Below are positions 57,201 through 64,000 of a DNA stretch of 64,000 bases, piece after piece. The number at the start of each line of letters is the position of its first letter. The stretch's first letter is position 1. Both the position numbers and the translations under genes were made by a program. Where the stretch lies: contig JBBHKE010000295.1 of assembly GCA_037447655.1 (NCBI GenBank), positions 26,666-90,665 of the forward strand, written 5' to 3'. The notes beneath the pieces were generated by a model. That model saw only the letters and a program-made list of their open reading frames with translations. It had not been told where the DNA came from and made no database searches. The stretch comes from Zygnema cylindricum (lineage: Eukaryota > Streptophyta > Zygnematophyceae > Zygnematales > Zygnemataceae).

Positions 57201-58823
57201 TTGGATACCAAAGGAGTTGCTACAAAATTTTGCCCTACTACATGTGCTTCTCCAGTGATGTCCGGTGATTATCAAGACATTCTTTTAAGGATGTTGCATT
57301 GCCCGAGTTGTGAACCTGCTCTTCCTTAAATAAATTGTAGTAGATTACCCTGTGTTTTGCCATCTGCGATACGGGTTTAGTACTTTTTTCGCCATGGTTA
57401 ATCTGGTTCACACTCTCTGCTCTAAGTCTATTTAGTGCGTAGCGTGAATCAGCTAAATATCCTTATTCAAAACATGTGTTTTGTTCGTAGAGTACCTTAT
57501 CTGGCAAAATGTGTGAGTAGCAAGTATGTCACAATCATAAAGTTGCCAATACACCCTCCGACTACACCGTTCATCCCATGTTAAGGGTTGAATATTTCTT
57601 GCATTCAACTTTTTCATGCATTCAAAATTCTCACAACATAGGTTTCCTATTCTTTATTGCAACATCACATTTGAAAGGTAACCCTTTACTTTTCAATTGT
57701 CTTTCTTTCGCCAACAAACAAAAATCTGGCGATTCAGATCAATGACTTCGGCTGCCTGAAAAAAAAGAAAAATTGTAAAAGCGATGGATGGTGCAGCAGT
57801 GATGAAAGTGTATTTACAAGACTGGCATTTATATTCTTTCGTGGCTCGCTGTACTAAATGAGATATACATATTTTTTTTTGGGCAAATCTGATGCTGATG
57901 CAGAAGGAAGGAGAGTTATACTCTGCTCGAAAAGAAATTGCCCGCGGCCAATGTTTGCTCTTAAAACGCGGTATGGGAAAGGTGGGCAGTTTAAAGTCAT
58001 GGCTGACTCGCATTCCGACATACAAAGATATGGATGGTGGTCAACAAACTCCTCTTGTTCAGAGTGGAGAATGGTCTCCTAAATGGGTTGTCCAAATGGA
58101 CACTGAGAAAGAATTCGATCCAAAACGCCCATTACTGACCCATCTTTTTGATCCTCCTTTAATGGTGAGTTTTCAACAGCCCTTGTCTGTTGTTTTCAAC
58201 AATTTGGAGCTAAAAATTTATGTTCTTTTCAATTTCCCTGAAGTCTGAACTGGCAAACTGGACAATCTCTTGTGTCAAATCACTTTATATGTAGTGTCTG
58301 GAATGGATTGGGTGTATACTGTGTTGTATGCAATACCAGATGTTGGGAATATGCTTAATAACGCATGGAAAAAAAATGGACTTTCAACTACTGGTCAATT
58401 ATTATGTTTAGTATGAAGTAATGTTTAGCCTAATCAAGAGTTATTCAATTCTGTGAATCACGCTTCACTGTTGGACCGATACCTTGAGGATATCTCTAAC
58501 AGTTCCGAACAAAAATCTTGAAATGCTTCAATACTGTGATCTTCTGCCAAAACTTTAGCCAACAGCTTGATTTCACAAATTTAGGTCAAAGTGCCATGTT
58601 TCAGACAACTAGAGTTTGCTTGTTTAGAACTACATGTTTATTCATTTGATCACAGGTTGTATTTGTCAGATTCCATCCGTTTGTTGTCAATTTTTAAGTA
58701 TACTTTCTACCTGTTTTTGTGCAGCTCTCGGGAAACGTCTCTGTAACATTTCACGACAAGAATGGAGCTCGACTCTTTTTTTTCTGGTTCAACACAACGT
58801 TCATAAAAAATGGACTTCTTGTG
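54232..58823 (+). CDS. PTEN: PTEN-type phosphoinositide 3-phosphatase, six exons, 3' end not found
   Basis: Exons: 54232-54432, 54813-54989, 56077-56190, 56539-56715, 57904-58164 and 58725-58823. All junctions are GT-AG and phase 0. Residues 1-67: N-terminal part (LRQLVSKRRKRY, LDLSYITDRIIAMSYPAENL, WYRNPIWQV). Residues 68-126: LLPFDDHQIPP (general-acid Asp93) and VVHCR (Cys125). Exon 3 supplies AGKGRTGIM, completing the P-loop HCxAGKGRTG. The TI loop is KGVTIASQQRYV. The C2 half (GELYSARKEIA, LSGNVSVTFHDKNG, WFNTTFI) is closest in style to plant PTEN2. PTEN removes the 3-phosphate of PtdIns(3,4,5)P3, and plant forms also prefer PtdIns3P. The first Met lies at an acceptor, so a short upstream exon is possible. 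The C-terminal end is not found. Confidence 0.92.
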
Positions 58824-60924
58824 GTAAGTCCAATGACCATGCTGTCCACTGTAATTAGTGTGGAAGGATTAATTATATAGATTGAAACCGAGTATAATCC
58901 ATCTCAAATTCATTTGTGGAAAAAGAATGGCGTGTCACGTTTTTATTGTTATCCACATGAATCGGTGTATTTCCTAAATAGATTTGTATTGCTTTTTTGG
59001 TTTTGCCTTGTGTCTGCTCAGTAAGTAGAGGGCAATTTTTTCAGAATACTGACTATTGCCATTTGGGAATTTCTGGGTCGGTTTTTTACTCTGGGGAAAT
59101 CTTAACAGCTGAAGCCCAACGATTTAGATAGACTGGGTAAAGGGTTTTCCCAAAAGCTAGGGCCAGATTTCACTATAGAGTTGCTTTTTGGGATGGTTCA
59201 GCCCAATGGGGTTAATGGGATAAATGGGTGTGGGAATGGCCATCACTCGTATGACAGTGATTTTAGCGGCCCACTCTACGGTTGAAACTGGGGAAGAGAA
59301 ATATATATTTTTAACCGATTACTTGATTTACTCGATTCTGGGCGTATGGTATCTGGCAAATGTGTTTTACCTTTGCGAGGATTCTGCCCAACCTAGCTTG
59401 GCTTTTGTGTAGATACAACCCCCATTTACGCACAAATATAGGTTCAATCCTTTACAGCTATCCCGTTTGCGTAAAGATCATTTCTACATAGATTCTTCCC
59501 TACAGATTGTGCTGTTGTGAGGGAAATAATGGCATAGTTGCAAAGATTCTCTTTTTTTCATCACCTCAACTATGTATGGAAAAAAGACAACCATTGAGTG
59601 AATATCGTATGCAGACAGAAACCAGGATTTAATGAGGGAATCAGTCTCACTACAGAGAGATGGAAACGGTTTTTTAATGAGGAAGTTGTCTGGTGACAGA
59701 GAGGGTGGGAAAAGTTCACTTGTCTGGAGACTGTCGGACATAGTGTGTAGTATTCAATGGCCGAATATATGAGATACTTTGGACATTTAGTCGACGGTTT
59801 TATGAAGTAGAAGAGGTAGAAACAGGGGTAGAAGAGCGACAACAATTTCAAGTTTTCCATACCTAATACAGGGAGAAAATGGTTTGTTGGTTTGACTTGG
59901 TAAGTAAAACATGGAGGTGTGGAAGGTTCAGTAATGGCAAAAGGGAGGAAATGAGGCCATAAACAACCTGCGGCACAGGTGCAATTTCTAAAAATTAGCG
60001 GAGGTTTTTTTTTATATATACCCATTGAAATCCTTGTTCCCTCAAAAAGCAAGAAAGGAATAGAAATCATTAAATAAGAAAGGATTCAAAGGGGGAAACC
60101 CCTAAGGGTGAACAGAAACCTTTAGAAATCTGAGGAAAAAATGGACATCGTAAAAAGTTCTGTAAGGGATTGGATAACTAGGATTTAGGAAAGGATAAGT
60201 TTTCACAAATAAGTGGCCCTCTACTGAAGTATCCTAATGTGTCGAAAGTGTTTTTGTATACCAGCGTCCTTGTTTTTTTTCCAGAACTAAAAGCGGTTCA
60301 CACTTTCCAATCTACAAATACATGCAGAAAAAGTGCCGTTTTTGTTGTGTTCATCGTCTCTTTTTCTTTCCTAACTTGTTTGTGCTCCTCACTTATCACG
60401 TTTGTCAAGGTGAGGAAGTGTTTTGCAAATTCTACTGGTAGTTCCCTCATTTATTTGTCTGGCCTACAGACAAGAATCCCAATCAAGGGTTCTTGTTTAG
60501 TGAATGACAGAAGTTCGCATTAGAAGACAGCCGAGGGTTTCAATATAGGAAATATTTTGATCTCGAAAAAGTCGTTATCCATTGGATTAAGCTCCTTCAT
60601 TTTGGTCAGCCTTTGTTCTGGTTTTATCAGCCAGGCCAACAGGGGAGGAGAGAGGGGAGGGGGGGAGAGAGAGCGAGAGAGAGAGAGAGGGAGAGAGAGG
60701 GAGAGTATGAGAACGCGAGGTTGTTTAGAGGTGTAGTATGTGGAGCAGGAGGCGTGGTAAATGGCCAGTTTTCCGGAAAAGTTTCTGTAGAAGTTCCTGT
60801 AACCGACAAATTGGCTTTCTAGCAAAGCTGGTATAAGCTGTTTTCGTCAAACTTAAAGATGGATATTCTATAAGGAAATCTGCTTGTATTTTACGATGTT
60901 GATCTGCCATTTATTTTCCGGAGC
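58824..60924. other. Probable PTEN intron(s) and 3' region
   Basis: No convincing coding segment. Contains a GGGGAGAGAGAG-type purine run at 60640-60705. Confidence 0.4.
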
Positions 60925-61027
60925 AAGATTTTTGGAGTGGAGCTTAATAAGTACAACGTCGACTTTTGTGAAGATGAGCACGTTGATGAATGTCCGCCGA
61001 GAATCTTCAATTGGTCGGCCTTTCAAG
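60925..61027 (+). CDS. Possible further exon, low confidence
   Basis: The segment reads KIFGVELNKYNVDFCEDEHV then DECPPRIFNWSAFQ, followed by GTGAGA at 61028. It is open upstream to about 60895. The acidic, non-repetitive composition and the donor make it exon-like, and its place suits a C-terminal PTEN exon, but I cannot align it to PTEN and the acceptor is unclear. Confidence 0.25.
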
Positions 61028-63913
61028 GTGAGACAGAAGTGGAGAGTTTCTTGATTATTAAAGTGTAGGAAACAGCAACAAAGAAAATCTTAATGTCATC
61101 TTTTTCATAATCAACCTATTCATGGAGATTACTAGCCCTACCTAGTACATGCAAGAATGAGGTCTTCTGTATTTCACTTGGTTTTGTTTTTTCTGTTTCT
61201 TAATATGTGTCCACTTTACCTTAGATTTGGCGATACTATGGTTCCCTATTCTGAGACAGAACAAGGAAAATAACAAGAACAAGTACTAAGTATTTATGAG
61301 ACTTGAACAAGTACTCACTAAACGTCAGTTATCAAATGTCCTTAAGAAAATGTTTGTGAATGTATTGCTGCTGTTAGTCCTGATTATGCATAGAGGTAAT
61401 CACTCTTATATATTTATATTGTGCTTTACTTTTTATCCAGTAATTAGAGTCTCGTCTTTTCCTGTAGGTCATAGGTCTGAAGTGCAAAATTGAGACCGTA
61501 TTATTCGTTTTTATTCCAAGTTTTATGAAGTACAATTCAATTTAATTCCATTTTGAGTTACAAACAAAATAGTAAGATTCAAACCATGTAACCTGTACCC
61601 AATTTTCCTTCACTTAAGGTCTATTTTTCAAATTTCATTAAGATGCCAAAAGTTGAATGAATAATAAGCACACAATTTTAACAGATGGGGTTTCGCCTGC
61701 AAGATGTTTTGCTCTTAAAAAAATAAATTATGCTTGTGCAACTTTTGATATTCTTTCCCTCAAAAAAATAAAAACTCATTTTGGTAGTGTTGATCTTTTT
61801 TTTATTAGGTGTATTGTGGAGATCAATATACTCGGTTACCATCTGAAACACAATTTTTTTTTTTGCAATCGATCGGATTTGTTGTTCTTCAAGACCATCT
61901 TCCTCCTCTCCCTTTCTCCGGATGCCGAAAAACCCTAATTAATTAATCAATCAATTGATAGCAATTTTAGTACTTCTAATTGGGAATTTTATTACTTTTT
62001 ATGCTTAGTAGCTTTTTAAAGGTAGAGAAAGGCCCTTGCATCAATGTAAGATCGCACCAGACTGAAATATTGCTTAGCAGTAGGTAGGTTATTTGCTTTG
62101 TACATTATTGAAATCTGCGCTCGTTTCTTTTAATTATTTATAGTGTCAAAATAGATAAATGTACAATTAACTTCCTTGTGTCTGTTGTTTTCTTTATTTA
62201 CCTTGTTCTCCTTGTTTTCCATCGGTACTTGTACCGGTTTTAGGCAGATTTTTCGATGCAAAAAAAAGAGCAATTTGTGCCACTAAGTTCGAAATTTGAA
62301 GAAATGGTTCAAGATCTTTCGAGCTGAAAGTTTTTTTTTTTTTGAGAAAGGTCGACCCGTCTAGGCAAGATAACACTGTCATGTCGCCATTAATCGACTT
62401 TCTTTGATTTGAGGTTAATCCCGTTGGCGTTATTTTCGTTAACGGTTGTTTTTTTCCTCTTTTTTTAATTCTGTACGGAATGTTTAAAAAATACAGAAAG
62501 GAAGTAGAAGTAAGAGATTAAGTAACCGATTCCTCAAATGTATACACTATTGGTAAGTGAAACTTCAACGAGATGTCTTCACTACAAAATTAAAGGTTGG
62601 AGACTTTTATTTTGTTGTTATTTTTATTTTGTTTGGCGAGGGTGTGTGGAATATACATTTGGATAAGGAAAGAAAGTATATGGGTGTAAAGAAAGAGTTG
62701 CCTGTTAAGCATTCATGAGGATGTCCTCGATATACTTCAGTAATATTTTGGGGAATGACGTCCATGTCATAGTAATTACTATGACTCACTGTGGATCACC
62801 ATGATTTTCGATTCATCGTTTTGTTCCATCCTGCAAAAATTACATGCTATCCGCTGGTGGACATTACTCTTGACATAGTCCTATTTTTACTACTAAAAAA
62901 AAATCATTATTAGTCTAGTTTGAAATATAGTGTGAGATGAAAGTTGGTGTAGTCGACATCAAAGTTAAAACGTTGTATGTGGTTTAACTTATACAAAACA
63001 TTTAACACACCCGAAAGCCCCGTCTAACATGTGTGTAGCATCAGTAAAACAATTATGGAAATAGTAAAGCTTTGATAAGGACTTGCAATAGGAAACCATT
63101 TTGAGTATGTGAAAACCAAACGATACACAAAACAGGAACACACAAAGAAATAAAAAGTCTACAAGAAGAAGATACTGTGAACTAGTACACAAGAAAAGGT
63201 GAAATAAGGAGGAACGTGGTAAAGAACAACAAGCGCAGAAAAACTAACAAATCAGCGAACCTCCTGAATTACTACCAAACTAACCCATTTAAAAACCTAG
63301 AACACAATTTAGGTTGCCCACTGTGTAAACCCCTAATGCCCATCGAATCATGTTGAGAGAGGTATAGGACCCATCAACGATCTCTAACCACAAAAGTGGA
63401 TAAAAGAAGATCGGAAGCTCGCATACATTGTAAAGCCACAAACCAACATTGATGATAGAAAGTCAAAGGTCGTGAGGATAGGAGGGAAAAGAGTTCTTGG
63501 CTCTCAAAATAATGTCAATCACAAGTACAAAGGAACTCATCCAAAGCAACGCTTAAAACAACCAAATATCTTGACCGCCGCGTGCATACTCTTGCTCTTT
63601 ACTCCTATTGGTGTGACGCCATTCCACTCCAGTATGCCGAGCCGCTTGACCTACGATTGTAAGAGAGGCAGGTTCATTAGAGAAACATCTCAAAACATAC
63701 AAAGGGGGCTTAATGCTTTTTTTGTTATTATTGCAAACCAATATCAACATGACATAAAAGGACAATATGTGAAACCTCCCGTTGTAAGGAATGCCCCGCG
63801 TGAGAAGCAATCATAATCGTAATTATGTTACAAAGAGTATGGTTCCCAAGCTCCCACCTAGAAGCATTGACGCAAATTGATGTCATTGGGCTCAAGAACA
63901 CAAAGAGGGTCCT

Positions 63914-63916
<3 letters not shown>
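61028..63916. other. AT-rich region without a recognised gene
   Basis: Several short open frames, the longest 114 codons at 63472-63816 (+) and 85 codons at 63553-63810 (-), carry no motif I know. 63200-63900 is less AT-rich than the rest and could be a decayed mobile element. Confidence 0.5.
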
Positions 63917-63978
<62 letters not shown>

Positions 63979-64000
63979 ACTCTCTCCCTCTCCCCCTCTG
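63917..64000. repeat. (TC)n microsatellite at the window end
   Basis: About 29 perfect TC units (63917-63975), then a CT-rich tail running to the last base. Confidence 0.98.

Noticed and set aside
63472-63816. 114-codon + strand frame near the window end, and its antisense frame
   Set aside because: Both strands are open, with no motif and no leader or splice support.
1-64000. tRNA, rRNA or other structured RNA genes
   Set aside because: Scanned by eye for A/B boxes and cloverleaf-like text; only the weak B-box-like site at 42549-42559 was seen, which is not enough.

Overview
This is a nuclear window from a photosynthetic eukaryote of the streptophyte (land plant / charophyte alga) kind. 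The reasons are spliceosomal introns, a plastid-targeted fibrillin, a PTEN whose C2 half resembles plant PTEN2, and plant-type Ty3/gypsy elements with initiator-Met-tRNA-like primer sites. A charophyte or early land plant is my guess. I cannot fix the species. The sequence is AT-rich, has two 10-base N gaps (200-209, 47683-47692), and is mostly repeats and transposons.

Layout. 1-7.7 kb: fragment of a LINE with a restriction-like endonuclease, long purine-rich simple repeats, minisatellites and one TA-flanked MITE. 7.8-11.2 kb (-): a RanBP2-type zinc-finger gene, three phase-consistent exons, with both edges of its large intron locally duplicated. 11.2-12.3 kb: diverged tandem repeats. 12.3-15.3 kb (+): exons from the middle of a large scaffold nucleoporin (NUP188-like, ending in its SH3-like segment), with neither end of the gene visible. 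17.4-20.5 kb (-): a complete six-exon plastid fibrillin gene (277 codons). 20.5-25.8 kb: an 887-bp hAT-type non-autonomous transposon with exact 19-bp TIRs and an 8-bp target duplication, sitting within an older direct repeat and next to a large imperfect inverted repeat.

25.8-35.2 kb (-): Ty3/gypsy family A arranged LTR-internal-LTR-internal, with a middle LTR shared by two elements and an in-frame 375-bp RNase H duplication. 35.2-42.3 kb (-): Ty3/gypsy family B, a chromovirus (gag, protease, RT, RNase H, integrase, chromodomain) with about 2 kb of extra coding sequence between chromodomain and 3' LTR. A second B copy (47.8-49.7 kb) keeps gag-protease and the 5' LTR. 43.4-47.7 kb: G-rich repeat, a cluster of MITEs and a candidate first exon of an unknown membrane protein. 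49.8-51.0 kb (+): 3' end of a LINE with CCHC and PD-(D/E)XK endonuclease. 54.2-58.8 kb (+): PTEN phosphatase, six exons, with a phase-0 intron cutting the catalytic P-loop. 61-64 kb: no recognised gene; the window ends in (TC)n.

The host genes (zinc-finger protein, nucleoporin, fibrillin, PTEN) are not a functional cluster; they are islands between transposons. I found no operon-like or defence-like system. The most unusual items are the extra 3' ORFs of chromovirus B, the duplicated intron edges of the zinc-finger gene, the TA-flanked MITE family with five or more copies, and the nucleoporin fragment. All exon boundaries were read by eye from splice sites, phase and protein similarity known to me; no search was run.
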